The notes under the pieces were generated by a model, which worked only from the letters and a program-made list of their open reading frames with translations, was not told the origin of the DNA and did no database searches. 64,000 nt of DNA, taken from positions 26,921,954 through 26,985,953 of the forward strand of contig NC_040017.1 in assembly GCF_000972845.2 (NCBI RefSeq), given 5' to 3'. The stretch comes from Larimichthys crocea. Its lineage: Eukaryota > Chordata > Actinopteri > Sciaenidae. The translations under genes were made by a program, and so were the position numbers. Below are positions 1 to 13,055 of this stretch, piece after piece; positions within the stretch are counted from its first letter, which is position 1; each line of letters starts with the position of its first letter.

Positions 1-702
1 GATTAAATGCAAGACACCGTTATCATTTGATATCTCTTAGCAGTTTTAGTGCTTTGTTAATGAAATGTAAATGAGCAAATAACGATGAAAAACAAAATGA
101 CATGGGTGATGAGGAGGAGACCAACACACAGTGGGAGATCAGTTCATACTTTTTCTTTTTTTTTCCATTTCATTTTTTTCAAAAGGTTTCTAAAGGTGGA
201 GGAAATACTAATATTACACAATGTCCTTTTCTTTAGTTGTTTGGCTCATTTGGATTAAACCTCTCAAACATGATTTGCTTCACCAGTGTTCAGTTCTCGT
301 CTTAAATTAAATCCCCTTCTTGACGATACATGTTTTTGGAACCTAACCTAACTGCAGAAGCTGCAGCAAAGATTTAGATGCATCTCTCAAGTGTGTTGAA
401 ACAGGTATGGCCTGTTAACCTGAAAGTTACATTTTTCTGATACAGTTTAATGAAACTGAACAACACACTGCGTTTTGTTTCTAATCCTTCAAGTTGCTAT
501 TTATTCGAGCACAAAGACTCTGTTAATTATCTGTAAATAATAAGAAAGTAATTGAATAATAGAAAAAACATTTTTCCTGTGAGTTAATTTGTCTAAAGAT
601 GGATACAGGTTGGTGTACCTGCAGTTTAAAGGGTCAGCTGCTGCTGTTTGAGGCACGTTGTCATCGATCAGGCAGCCACTATTTGTGTTTCTTCTCCCTC
701 AG

Positions 703-848
703 GTGTGTCTGACAGGCTGCTCCAGAGACCTGATGGTGCGGGTCGACCAGCTCTGTTCTCAGCGCAACATCAAGGTCTTCTGTGGGGATGTCTATGGTTA
801 CTATGGTTACATGTTCTGCAACCTTGGACAAGAGCACAACTATGTCGA
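703..848 (+). CDS. sae1: sae1 coding exon a
   Basis: The acceptor is ctccctcag at 702 and the donor is GTAAGT at 849. It encodes VCLTGCSRDLMVRVDQ through NLGQEHNYV and ends with two bases of a Glu codon completed by the next exon. It matches the human segment beginning VVLTCCSRD, part of the adenylation domain. Confidence 0.93.
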
Positions 849-3800
849 GTAAGTGTGGGCAGCAATACAAAGTGTGTGTTTATCTTGAATTGGAACAAAG
901 ATATCCTGATGTTTGACAGGGCGCCACAAATATGTATATTAGATGGGATTAATACTCCATGAGGAGGTGGGGAGTAAAATATCCACTGTGCCCATCAGTT
1001 AAAGGCCGTCTGAAACAATGAGATTTAACATGACCATCATGAAATTACAGTGTGTGGTCTGTCATGACATGGACATTCTGCAGGACGAGCCAAAACAGAG
1101 TAGCAGTGCCTGTAGCTGACATTACATTTTCTTCTGTTGTTATATTGGTTCCAGGCTTCGAGTATATGTTGGTGTACATCAAGATTAACACTTAAAGTAA
1201 AATATCACAGTGAGCTGATTTTAAAGAAAAACAGCAGCTCAAATAATAAATAATACATTACATCTGCATTTCCTGATCATGTATGATATCTTTAACGTCA
1301 CTCTGTTTTTAGGGAGAAACCTAAACTGGTGAAACCTACTGGAAATTCTAACGACGGCCCAGAAGCAAAGAAAGCCAAAGTCGACCCCAATGAGACCACC
1401 ATGGTGAAAAAGGTACGTTTATGCAGAACATATTCCACAGACAAATATTTTTCAAACTTTATTCTGCTGCCAACATGAATTGAAGAACCACCACATATAA
1501 AGATGTTTTTTTTTTTTTCAAGTATAGCTGGGGGGAAAAAATGACTTCCTTTCATACTGGAGGTACTAAAATGTTAAGATGAGAGAAGTGGAACATACTG
1601 AGAAAATGGAAAAAACACTTTTGATCTTCTGTTAGGTCTGATTGTGTTTTTTCATTTCCAAAATGAAACACAGTCTTTCTTTTGTTTCACTTTCTTAATG
1701 TATTACTTTCTTTAATCAGACTGACTACTTGACTAATATTTTAACATGTATATTTGTTCAAATGTAAACTTTTTTGGTATTTATGATCACAAATTAATAT
1801 ACTTAAAATCCCTACAAATCATTTCCCCTAAACAAAAGGCCACCAGACATTTATTAAAGATGAGAAAATAATGAATAATAAACCTCTAGTTCACCTCATG
1901 TCGACATTACTTTGTTTTGTTTTTTTAACTTTCCACTCATCAGACGGTGAGTTTCTGCAGTCTGAAGGAGGCTCTGGAGGTTGATTGGACAAGCGAGAAG
2001 GCCAAAGCTGGTCTGAAGCGGACACCAGTGGATTATTTCCTGCTTCACGGTACTTAAAGTGTCATCATTTATAAATTAAAAGTACAAAAGTTTTCATGAC
2101 AGCAGGGACTAGATGTGAAAACTGGCTTTTTTTTTAAATAACAGAAACAAAAAAATGTTTTCTAAACTAGATAATAGATAATAAAGATAGTCATTAGATT
2201 TTAAAAATAGAAGTTTTAGGCCTGATTTTATTTCTTTTTTTTCTTGTTTTACTGAAGGCAGCATTATCTTTAAATTTGGCCATTTTTGTGCCACAGAATC
2301 TTACTCTTTTTATACTTTATAAAGATTTTATTAGGAATTCATATTTGTTTTTAAACTATGCATTTGAGTTATACTATGAGATTTATTTTTGTACAACCAT
2401 CAGATGGGCGTTGGACTATTTGAGAGTCTCCTGACATTTCTGTGTGGGAGGTGAGACACAAACAGAATTTCCATACAGAGAACTGATCAAATATAACAAT
2501 CCTGAAATCCTGAAACGTCTAAAAAAGTTTAGAAATTTGAAACCGAAAATGCGTAGGAACCCTGTAGCGAGACTGAAACACATACCATGAACATGCAAAG
2601 TCACTGGTTCTAAATTAGTTTTTAAGCTATTGTTGCATGGGCATGGAAAATCATAAACTTGTGAAATGTTGGGACGAAGGGCCAAGTGTTAGATGTCAAC
2701 CTTTGCTAAGAGAGATTAGCGGAGTTTGAAAAGAAACCGAACAACAAAAACAAAAAATCAATCAGCTGGAAAAAAAGAATATTGTTCCGCTGAGTTCCAT
2801 CCGAATAATCACATATGACCTGACAAATGATCAGGAACCATCAACCCAAAGGAACTTTTTGACCCTTTAAATAATTCTGTAACGCATCTTCCTGTTTTTC
2901 ATGTTATTTACGATGTCTAATGACCTTCTCTTAAGAGTTGTTATTGTCCCTGCCGTCACCTGGCCCTGCACCATCCCCACACACTACATGCTAGTTTCCA
3001 TCACAGGCTGTCCATGGCCAGTCATGTGCACTGAGCGTAGAATAGAGAACAGCCCGACACCTACTTCACATGACAACGAGCATTTAAGAACAGGAAACAA
3101 CCAGAGAATGGTTGCACACTTGTAAATCTAACAAATATTTTCTATGCATGAATGCAATAAATCAAGATAAATACATTTTCATTACCCTTAGGCAGGTTGC
3201 ACAGTTCTGTTTATATCACTTTGGAAATCATATGAAAATGTATAATATGACTCACTAATCAGGAATTACTTTAAAAGTAACAAAAAGGACAGTACATAAT
3301 TACATGTTATAAGTTACAAAGATGGGAGTTAATTGAGGTAATTTTAAGAACATTTCTCAATGCACAATTGCGACAAATCTATGGATTTCACCATCTACAC
3401 TCCATAAAATCACTAAAAGATTCAGAGAATCCAGAGAAATCTTTGCATGTAAGGTGCAAGGCCTAAAACCAACACTGAATGGCCGTGACATTCAACCCCT
3501 CAGGCAGCGCTGCATTAAAAACTGATGTAACTGTATGAAGAATATTACTAGATGACCTCTGGAACATGCTGTCAGTGAACACAGTTCATTGCTGAATCTA
3601 CAAATGCAAGTTAAGGCTCTGCCTGCAAAGAGAGAGGCAGAAAACAGCATGCAGAAACACTGCAGACCTGAGCTCATCTGAGACGGAGCCAAGCAACAGT
3701 GTGTGTGTGTTATAACAGTGTGTGTGTTATAACAGTGTGTGTGTTATAACAGTGTGTGTGTTATAACAGTGTGGCTTCATAGTAAAGGAGAGCACTTACT

Positions 3801-6800
3801 AGACTGAGCTGTCTGCAGTCCAGACCTGTCTCCCACTGAAAATGTGTGGCACATTATGAAGCAAACAAATACAACAGACCGTTCAGCAAATACACTTTTC
3901 AAAACTTCAGCACTTAGTGACCACAGTTTGTTTTGTTTTGTTTTATTTTTTGACTCTAATGATTGAAATAATTTTTAAAATCTTTTTCATTCAACAATTC
4001 TACAAGAATACTAATAAATACAAAGAAGCAGACTCTGGTTTAAATTCTTAAAAAACATAATTTAGGATCATAATGTGACAAAGTCTCCTCTGAAAACAGA
4101 CATGAAGGATGAAATTGGCTTTGGGCGGTTAGCATCTGAAAGGTTTCATGAGTGACACAACAGTGAGTGGCTGACAGACAGCATCTATTTAAAAGGATAC
4201 AGCAGGAGGCAGACATCCACCAACACCAGCCAGATGCGGTCATGTGACGGCGTGTCAATTTGTTTACTAGAGTGTTAATTTTCTTTTTAGTTTCTCATCA
4301 TTTGCAAATGTATTTCTGAACATCTTGGCTGGTTAATTTTAGGATTGTCCCAGCCGGCGTGGCCTTTAGTCTAATAACTCCCTCACTGAAACCCACCTAC
4401 TGTACCACTGCAGCCTCGCCTGCCTCCAGTCTGTTTTTCAGGCTAATTTCTGAGTGGAAACATCACCTTGTTGTTTTTGTTGAGTGAATGTGAGACAGGA
4501 GGCAGTGTTATTATTCCTTCGTTGTTTCTATAATTGGTGCTAGCGGTTGTTGTTTTGGGCGACCGATGAGGAAGTGGCTCTTCCTCTGTTACAACTGCTT
4601 CCTGTCTCACTAGGAACAGTCGGGTGATCTGAACCGCAGATGGGCGTGTGTGTCTGTTTGCTCGCTATCACTGGTATCTCTGATCTGTATCGATATTTAT
4701 CTAGATTTCTTCTTTATTATAATAGCAGACTGCAAAGACGTGTTGGCCAGCAAGGGAAGAGACTCTAATACTTAAAAAATATATATTTGTACAAAGAAGA
4801 AACATTTTATTTATCATTTCTAGATACTGTAAAACACAGGAAATGCGTCCCACTTAAAGCATATAATGGCTTTAATAAAACAGTTCCATATCTCTGAAAT
4901 ATCATAGATCTCCAGTGAACTCTCTCTCACTGTGCAGATGTTGCATTAATATATGGAAAAAATGGACTGTGTGCTATATTTGACCTTCACAGGTTTTGAT
5001 GCAAAGGACCATCATGAATATTTCCCCTCCACTTGAATCAGACTATTACGTATCACTACTCCATGTGTAGGTTTAGAGATACTATCGTTGTTCCATCCAT
5101 GTGCACATTATTATATTCTGTTATGAAATTCTGTTTTGATTTCCTGCCTGGTGCAGTGTGATGCCATTTGTGCCGGTCTTTAACTTTCTTCTAACAAAGT
5201 TTGACTGATAAAGGGCAGAGCTGAGGTGTGAAAATGATTCATTGCCACTACACACACACACACGTGTGTGTTTGGTGTGCCACGCTGGTGGAAATGGCCG
5301 TGGGAGGATTTGACTTCCTCATGTGGTTTAAGTTAATGGACGAACAGGAAATATGGGGGCGACGTGTTGATGTTTGCGTCTGTGTGGTGCAGTTTGAGAA
5401 GACAGTTGCTGTTTGAAATATTTCTCATGATCAAATAAAGAGTTTGTGTATTCTTTCAGCCAACTTTTAGACTCACTCTAATATTTCCTCACTGATCATG
5501 TGCTGGTGTACGCCGGAGTCTGTATGTGCACGCTCTTAATTTGATGTGGGGAAGCGTAGGCCAAATCAGATGAAATGGTTGATGGTGCAACCACATACTG
5601 ATTTTTATCCTGTTTCAAAGAGAGCAGCAGTCTACACGAGATGTTGTCTTTCCATGAGATGATAATTCACAGTGGGAGTAACTTGAAAGCGTGATGTAAT
5701 TATAAATGGCAATAATGCAATAGATTATATGGAAAACATTGCTTTAGAAAAATGGTTTAAACTTGTTTCCAGCTTCTCAACTGCCATTCTGTTTGTTTCT
5801 CCCGCTTCCTGCTTTCCCTGCCTTGCTCTTTTCTGTCTCCACAGTTCTGTTGAAGTTTCGTACAGACAAAGGTCGTGACCCCGATCCACAATCCTTCGCT
5901 GAAGACAGTCAACTCCTAAAACAGATCCGTGATGACGTCCTTGAGGCCTTGGCAGTGAGCAGTGACCTCCTGAGTGATGACTTCACGAGGTAAAAAGCAT
6001 CTACACCTCAGTCTTGTGACTAACAAGTGGAGAATCATGTGCAATTCAAATGTTTTCAAAGTAAGATACTAAAGCTCAAAGATGAAAACAGGATCCAGCA
6101 AAACCTTCTCACCCACCCAGAAACACAAATTTCCATTTCTGGAAATATAGTAATAGAAATTCAATTTAAAATGACTACATAGAGTTTTTAACTGATTATG
6201 AAACTCCCAATTTGATCCTGGTCCTTCTATATAAGCAAACCATCAGCGAGAAGATTCGATGATGAAACATGAACCAGAACACAAGTCAACCTTGATCAGT
6301 CGGCCTCGAAGCCTGTCCCTCTTTCTCCTAGACAGGTATAAATATGTTGATGCCTACAGTTGTTGGTTTGCACCTTTAGCGTCATACAGTCCATAGTGTT
6401 GTGGAAGAAATCGCTGAAGTCAAAGGTCAATGGTGAGGTCAGGAAGGCAGAAAGTATTCAGGAGTCTCTGATGTCTTACGCTGTATTATTTATTGACGCT
6501 TGGCCAAGGAGAATTAGAGACACTCTCAAAGTTCATCAGAAGTGCCTGAGTCGGTCTCACATTCTGCCCAACTCATCCTGGTGGATCGACTTTAAACCCC
6601 AAGATAACACCACAAATACTACACGCCCAGAATGAGTCACAGAGAATGTCTTTACCCATGGAGGTGTTATTGTCAGCATGTTCTAGTCTGGAGACACAGA
6701 TGTCTGTTTACGCAGATTGGACCGTCAACAACAAGCTATCTATTATGTCTATGAAGGCAGCAACAGGTCTCTGTGACCCTGGACACCACAGTGTTGAGAT

Positions 6801-8808
6801 AGACTGGCACCTACTGTTCTCAACCAAAGCCAAACAACTAATACTGCTGAGGACCTCAAGGCCCACACGTGACCTCGTGTAACCTAAGGATAGAAAATTC
6901 CAGAACACATAGAGGTACAGGTCACGGTGGACACTGGTTAACAACTGGTTTATAATGTAACATTTTATGTTAATGAACATTACGAGGGAATGTTGATGTT
7001 GCCTCCAAACCAGATCAAGATGTTTACAACACGTGCGGTGGAAACACTGCCGATCTCATCCCACAGGCGCGTCAGAATCGACACAAAGTAAAAGTTCTTA
7101 GTAACTTAAAATAACTTAAACAAAGTCTGTGGCCTAAACAGTTTCACACTAGAACAACTTCCACATTAACACAGTCTGTCTTCATCTGTGGGAGGAGGTG
7201 ATTGCCAACTGTAAATAACACCCGTGTTTCCACTCAGTGAAAAGACATTTAGTTCAGACAACACAACACATAAATCAGCTGGCAGACGGAGATGTCTTTG
7301 CATTAATGGCTCTGGAGCCAGTAACTTTCTCACTGTCTCAGTTGTTTAACATCACACTTAAGTCACGGTGCTTCATGTTGTGCTGTTTGTCTCAGCTACT
7401 GCTTCTCTGAGATGTCTCCAGTGTGTGCTGTCCTGGGAGGAGTTCTGGGACAGGAAGTCGTCAAGGTAAGCATTTCAGACGATCTGTACGTGTTTACAAT
7501 AATGTAGGAGCATCATCGCTTCAAGAAACATTCAGTGTGAAGGTCTGTGATGCATCTTACTGTATTCACTCTGCTGTAGTAAATGATGAAGATGGCCAGT
7601 CTGCTGTGTGAGGGAGTCAGTCAGCTGACAGGTGGCCGCTCAGCTTGTTTCTGGGTCGGCTTCAGAAAACTAGCAGTGACTCTTCTCTGTGTGGAAGTGA
7701 TTTTCACTGTGACCACAGTGAACCTCAGTGTGACGCTCTGGCAGCGGCCTCGCAAAAGGAGAAATGATTTATACTGTCCACCAGATGAACAACATACTGT
7801 AATAAACTCACTGATGCCGCAACATGAAAGAACACGATGGGACCATTGGAAGGAAATTCAATGAAAAACATATGAACATGTGACATGAACAAACACAAAG
7901 ACAGTATTCCCACAGACGATAGTTTGAGAGATGAGATGGATTTTTTTGTGTTATTTGAGGTTTTTATATGGAATTATGTTAAAATCTGTTTTTATATTTT
8001 CGATTCTTCACGGTATCGACCTTTGGTTTTGATGACGCTTTATACACTCTTGTGTTGACATGCAGTGAATAGACTTTGTTTACACCTTTGTCTGGTCAAT
8101 AACAGGACATGAACTGTGCCTGAATTTAGTCTTTAATTTAGATTTGATGTCCAGTACGATGTGAAAGTTGATTAATTTATTCTGACGGGATTCACAGAGG
8201 CAGCATGTTAACGAAGGTCGAAGACTGTGCATTAAAAAATGATGCTGTTTGTGCATGAGATGAATCTGAATTATTCTCACACACAAATATCGAGAATGTT
8301 TTCTTGGTGCATGACCTCAATAAGATTTCACTGACAGCACTGAGTGGATTTTCTTTGGGCTGACGCACGGTGACCTCAGGCTGAGGTAAACAGGAGTTCA
8401 GATTAGGGTAAGCGTGCATGCAGGGAGGGGGCTGAGTGCAGAATCAGACTGCGTTATATTGGCACAAGGCCAACCTGCCGTTTCTGTGACAATGACGAAA
8501 CCTGCTGCAACTTGCCGACTGATGTCTCGTTAAGTGAATCCGACCGATTTCACTCAGACATAGAAGAGTGAACACAACTTGTGGACCGAACCACTGAGAA
8601 CTTTAAGTGTGACAGACAGGCTTGTGTGCTCAAGTAAAATGGAAAACTGGGATTAAAATAGTTCTTTCTGATCATACTGGTTGGTATATTAACTTCTCTG
8701 TGTCTTTCCTTTCAGGCTCTCTCCCAGAGAGATGCTCCACACCGAAACTTCTTCTTCTTCGATGGTCGTAAAGGCAACGGCGTGGTCGACTACTTTGGAT
8801 CAAAGTAA
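703..8808 (+). CDS. sae1: SUMO-activating enzyme subunit 1 (5' part outside window)
   Basis: SAE1 (AOS1) pairs with UBA2 to form the SUMO E1, which adenylates the SUMO C-terminus in the nucleus; SAE1 itself carries no catalytic cysteine. Six coding exons are visible: 703-848, 1313-1412, 1944-2049, 5845-5989, 7396-7465 and 8716-8808. They sum to 660 nt (219 residues plus TAA) and stay in one frame across GT/AG introns. The peptides follow human SAE1 from about residue 128 to the end: NLGQEHNYVEEK, ETTMVKK, KEALEVDW.SEKAKA, VLLKFRTDKGRDP, YCFSEMSPVCAV and the C-terminal ALSQRD...NFFFFDG.KGNG. Human SAE1 has 346 residues, so roughly the first 125 are encoded to the left of the window. bbc3 follows downstream in the opposite orientation, as in mammals. 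The identity is very secure; exact splice edges are inferred by eye. Confidence 0.95.
1313..1412 (+). CDS. sae1: sae1 coding exon b
   Basis: This exon of 100 nt runs from acceptor tttttag (1312) to donor GTACGT (1413). It encodes EEKPKLVKP...KKAKVDPNETTMVKK and ends in phase 0. It corresponds to the lysine-rich, poorly conserved linker of SAE1 just before the conserved KEALEVDW segment. Confidence 0.93.
1944..2049 (+). CDS. sae1: sae1 coding exon c
   Basis: The acceptor is actcatcag (1943) and the donor GTACTT (2050). It encodes TVSFCSLKEALEVDW...KRTPVDYFLLH plus the first base of the next Val codon. The following intron (2050-5844) is the longest sae1 intron in view. Confidence 0.93.
2050..5844 (+). 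other. sae1 intron
   Basis: This 3.8-kb intron is AT-rich and has no convincing coding content; the short open frames in it lack conserved character. It holds a 17-bp tandem repeat at 3697-3769 and a short CA run near 5251. No transposon ends were recognised. Confidence 0.8.
3697..3769. repeat. 17-bp minisatellite, four copies
   Basis: The unit TTATAACAGTGTGTGTG repeats with exact 17-bp spacing: TTATAACAG starts at 3710, 3727, 3744 and 3761. It looks like a (TG)n microsatellite whose interrupted unit was then amplified. Confidence 0.9.
5845..5989 (+). CDS. sae1: sae1 coding exon d
   Basis: The acceptor is tctccacag (5844) and the donor GTAAAA (5990). The first base completes the Val of VLLKFRTDKGRDPDPQSF; the exon ends in SSDLLSDDFT plus two bases. 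The block VLLKFRTDKGRDP is nearly identical to human SAE1. Confidence 0.94.
5990..7395 (+). other. sae1 intron
   Basis: The intron is 1.4 kb. Two modest open frames (6360-6635 and 6646-6882) match no domain I recognise and lack splice or codon support, so I treat them as non-coding. A decayed repeat cannot be excluded. Confidence 0.7.
7396..7465 (+). CDS. sae1: sae1 coding exon e
   Basis: This 70-nt exon lies between acceptor gtctcag (7395) and donor GTAAGC (7466). It encodes YCFSEMSPVCAVLGGVLGQE followed by VVK. The same segment in human SAE1 reads YCFSEMAPVCAVVGGILAQE, so the match is unambiguous. Confidence 0.95.
8716..8808 (+). CDS. sae1: sae1 terminal coding exon
   Basis: The acceptor is cctttcag (8715); the exon encodes ALSQRDAPHRNFFFFDGRKG and then NGVVDYFGSK before TAA at 8806-8808. 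This is the conserved C-terminus of SAE1. Confidence 0.95.
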   Translation, partial: ALSQRDAPHRNFFFFDGRKGNGVVDYFGSK

Positions 8809-8985
8809 ACACGCCACACGCCTGCTCGGTTTTACACAAATTCAAGTCCAACAAACTTCTGTCTCTTCATTAGTTTGTTCTGTCGTTATTTATATCAGTA
8901 CCACCTCCACTAGTCATAAAATTAATCTGTTGTTCAATTTTTGTCCTCTGACCTCAAGTAAACAGTCGATTTTTTTACATTTCCT

Positions 8986-9006
8986 AATAAAACGTTGTTT
9001 AATAAA
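8986..9006 (+). terminator. sae1 polyadenylation signals (candidates)
   Basis: AATAAA occurs at 8986-8991 and again at 9001-9006, about 180-200 nt after the sae1 stop codon. Either would give a short 3'UTR. Cleavage was not observed; this is motif evidence only. Confidence 0.55.
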
Positions 9007-9029
9007 ATCATTCTGCCTCAGGTCTCTGG

Positions 9030-10955
9030 ATTTATTAAACACAACAGTCACAGTGTTTTATGTTTGTATATCTGATATCTGCCATTTATAGTTATTATGC
9101 TGCATCCACGTGCAGCAGGGGAAATTTCCACGACTTTAGCTATAATGTTGCATCAGCATACTGTTTTCTCTGAACATAAAACACAGACAAACCCAAGTCC
9201 TATCATCATAATCAAATATTATATTTAAGACCCGTGGACAGGTTTCAATGTGCTACCTGAAATATTGTGGCCTTAAAATACAAAATAATGCAGTGTTGAA
9301 AGTTAAAATCTTCTGAAGGTGAGATTTAGGTGCATTACTGGAAATATTTGGGTTATGTTGTTATAAGAAATGACAATCTCAGCTGTAATTCAACAAATCA
9401 GTACAGTGTGTCACTATCTGAGTTTGAAGGGGAAATGGCAGATAGTCATATGATGTTCAGCAGGGTGTATGACTGTATTTGGTAATAACCTTATCGCCTG
9501 ACATGTGACTCATGAAACCAAACATGGTTGTATGGTGAGTGACGCCTGAGCATGCAGAATAATAAGAAAGGGCGGGGGCAGCCATTCAAATGAGCCTCGG
9601 GACAAACCGAAAACATTTCCTATCTTCTTCTTCCTGAAAAGGCAATAACAACAATAACAATGGAGCATTACAGGGGGAAACCAGCAGTGAGGTCTCATCT
9701 TTGACCTCAACCCGTTTAACCTGTCAGACCTGTGAAACCTGAACTGCAGAGATGTGTCTTCCTGTAGATGGAAAAAATGACACTTATTTTGATGCAGTCT
9801 AACCTCTGCAAGTGCTGACGGCTGTGTGTCTGCAACAACAGCAGATACTGTAAAGTCATTCTGCTGTTTACCAAACATTTAAATTTCCATCAGAATACAC
9901 AGACAGTTTGCAGTTTTAAAATAATTCAGGATCATATAACAAACATCAGATATAAACTACATGTCCTCTGACATCTGTCAATAAGACCAGCATGATGGAA
10001 GAAGCTTTATTTCTGAAGGACTGTTTTGATTTGCACATAACTCAAACATAAATGTATATGTGAGGTAACAGAGGGTGAAATAATCTTCTTCAGGTTCACT
10101 TGTATGTTGTGAGCAATGCCATAATCATTTCTACCCTTGAAGCTTTGGCATTCAGGCAGCAGACTGTAGCTCTGGAAGTGTTTATATGTTAGTATTCTTT
10201 GACCAAAGAGAACACAGAACACAGCTTATGTTACTTCTTTTGTATTTTACAGATGTTACGGATATATCTATATATCTCATATATATAATAAGGATAAGGA
10301 TACAGAGATGGAGGCAGACCAGAAACAGAATTCAGGGAACAGCAGGAGATGTTGCTCCACATAAAAACAAAAAAGATTAACATGAATCAAACAGAATAAT
10401 ACATATATAGCACTGATGTTGTGTTGCCTGTCTTGTACTTGAATCATTTGGCTGCTGCTGCAGTGTGACCATTTTTTGAGTTACGATTGGATTGGGTCTA
10501 TTCACACACCGGGTTCACTGGAAGTTCAACACAGAGAGTGACTGAGAATAAAGAGAATAAAAAAAGAAGGAGCGAACGCCTGGGTGGAAAATGGTACGCA
10601 TTGCTACATATGAGTAACTATACTAAGTATACTTTTGTGTTTGCTGTATTTACTGCAGAGCACTGAAACAAAGTGAAACCTTGAAATGAAACCGGAGGAG
10701 CAATCAGGCAGCACAGGGTGCCGCTGCACTTTTCCTGGGATTAAGAAAGGAGATTAATTATGGAATGTCCCTTTAAGCTCATTCCCCTTTAATTAAACCT
10801 AAACTCTTATCTGCTCACACACACACACACACGTTGCACTCTTTATGCACTCAACATGCTGACTCTGCTATACTTCATTTCTTTCTCTCTTTTTCTTTGC
10901 TCATTTTTCTCTTTCTTGTCCTCGTGTTCCCTCTTATTCTTTTATTCTTTCTCTC

Positions 10956-10991
<36 letters not shown>

Positions 10992-11932
10992 TTAAACCCC
11001 AGCCCAGTGTCCCTGCTGTGTGGTCACTCTCTGTTTCGCCTCCACTTAGCAGCAAAGACCAAGTGTCTGTTGTTGCAACCAATCAGATTCCTGATTTTGC
11101 TTTGAAGGCTGCAGGATTGGCTCTTTCTGCAGAGGAGTTTAAGTGAGGATATCTAGTCCCAGTGCTGCCTGCAGACTCAGTAACAGACGAGTGTCTGTGT
11201 CTGTGTTTGTGGGCTTGCCATAATAACTGGTGAATTTTTGTAAAGATTAGTCAAGCTGCAACTTAGTTATTAACATTATCAACTGATCTGCAGATTCTTT
11301 TCTCAATTATTTCATTAATCGTTTTGTCTATAAAGTGCCCAAAAGTACTGAAAGATGCTTATTATAATTTTCCACAGTACGATGTGAAATCCTGTGTGAC
11401 TTATTTCCAGCAGTGTCATTTCAGCTCTAAAGATGAAAGTGCCATGATAATTCATTACAGTTATGAAGAGAGATAGCAGCTCACAATAACCTGATTCTTT
11501 GTAGAAGAAGCAGAAATCTTGATTCTGACATCAAAAGTCGGATTACTCTTTTATTTTCTTAACTGGACTTTACTTGAGTATATACATACATTTAATCAAT
11601 TCTATGCTTCTACTCCACTGCATTTATTTGACAGCTTTAGTTACTACCCGCAGCCTTGACCTGCTAACAACAGTAAATGCACAACACAATTAATGCATCA
11701 TAATAAAAATAATCATAATAAAAAAAATAACTGATGAATGTAACTCAGACAGAAAGAAGAATGACAGATTACGTGTCAGATTTAAAAATATAATGTGGTT
11801 TGGTCTGTTATGTATGTACATGTAAAACAATGATGACACATGGGTTATTCAAGGCCTCTTTGCAAGCATCAAAACATGTTCTGGTATGATGGAGGTCTTG
11901 TACTGGTTTGTCATGTCATGTCACCATTATTG

Positions 11933-11970
<38 letters not shown>

Positions 11971-12790
11971 TGTGTGTGGGCATAAAGGTCTTGACCTCGT
12001 GTCTGTTAATCCGTGGCGCTCTCCAGATGTGAGGCAGACCACGGTGGTGTCTGTCTGGGGCTGCTGCTCCGCCCCCAGAGCCACCAACATCTGTAAACAT
12101 CTGCTGCACCACATTCCAGTGAAGCGCCGCTGTCCTCGCCTGTCCTGTCAGAGTAGCATCATCCCAAAATGAAACCTCCAGTGTGAATTAGAGAATCCCT
12201 TTCTGTCTCTGAGAGTACTCACTCTCTTTCTCAAGCTCAATCTCCACAAGGGAACAAGGGCTTGTCCTTGATCTGCATCGTGCAGATGTATTTTCGTGCC
12301 TGTTTTATTCTGAGACCTTTTGAGTTTCTCAAAGAATATTGAACAGTTTTCCTTGTGAAGCTCTCATCCCCTTGTTGTCTTTCCTTGTACTACCTGATAT
12401 TTCAGTTTCTAACTGGGTATGAAATCAGTTTAATACTGATGACCTACATAAACTGAACAAAATGTTCTGTAGTCTAAGATTGTCTATTTCTATAGTTTTT
12501 GTAATGTTCTGTAGTCTAAGATTGTCTATTTCTATAGTTTTTGTATTGAGACAGCTCTGAGAACAGTGTTTTTCTGTAACAAGCGTGGAAAAAAAAAATT
12601 AATATACTGATATATAAATAAATATTAATATTAAACACACACATCAGGAGTGTTGTTAGGAACAAGATTACATGATAGCCGACAAAAAGAGTGAGATATT
12701 GTAATAGCTGTTGTTTATGTAATGTTTAACATTCATACTGCACACACTATTTAAACTAGACCTGCTGCTGACATGAAGCACCAGACACAT
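9030..12790. other. sae1-bbc3 intergenic region
   Basis: This stretch separates the convergent 3' ends of sae1 and bbc3. I see no coding exon. It contains CA/TG microsatellites (10958-10988, 11937-11978) and an exact 42-bp tandem duplication (12461-12544). The open frames here are either CA/TG repeat translations or short and unsupported. Confidence 0.75.
12461..12544. repeat. 42-bp tandem duplication
   Basis: Two adjacent, essentially identical 42-bp copies begin AATGTTCTGTAGTCTAAG at 12461 and 12503. The lack of divergence suggests a recent duplication. Confidence 0.92.
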
Positions 12791-12809
12791 GAATATAGTT
12801 CTCCTTATC

Positions 12810-12815
12810 TTTATT
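12810..12815 (-). terminator. bbc3 polyadenylation signal (candidate)
   Basis: On the minus strand this reads AATAAA. It is the canonical signal I found downstream of the bbc3 stop; ATTAAA variants occur nearer at about 13923 and 13326. If used, the bbc3 3'UTR is about 2.6 kb. Confidence 0.45.
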
Positions 12816-13014
12816 GTATAAAAAAGAAAAAAGTACAAAATCCATGTAGAAAGTTTACATAGAAAAAAGTTGAAAAACAGCAAATACACACTGCGTGATG
12901 ACACTCTCAACCAGGAAGTGCACCCACACAAGAAAAACAAACAGGAAGTGAGCAACTGCACACGCTCAGAGCGCCGGGTTGGCGATCACCTGCACGCTGT
13001 ATGATGACATGAGC

Positions 13015-13055
13015 GCTGACAGGTGAACAGGTGAGCTTCCTGTTCACCTGTCAGC
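13015..13055 (-). repeat. perfect hairpin, 17-bp stem, 7-nt loop
   Basis: GCTGACAGGTGAACAGG (13015-13031) is the exact reverse complement of CCTGTTCACCTGTCAGC (13039-13055), with loop TGAGCTT between. It lies in the inferred bbc3 3'UTR, so the transcript could fold into this stem. Confidence 0.9.

Noticed and set aside
1..702. A further sae1 exon at the left edge
   Set aside because: No frame here matches SAE1 upstream of VCLTGC; the stretch reads as intron.
6360..6882. Two adjacent plus-strand frames in a sae1 intron
   Set aside because: No recognisable domain and no splice sites that fit sae1; codon pattern looks random.
8732..9091. 119-codon plus-strand frame across the sae1 terminal exon
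   Set aside because: It is a shifted-frame shadow of the conserved SAE1 C-terminus that runs into the 3'UTR.
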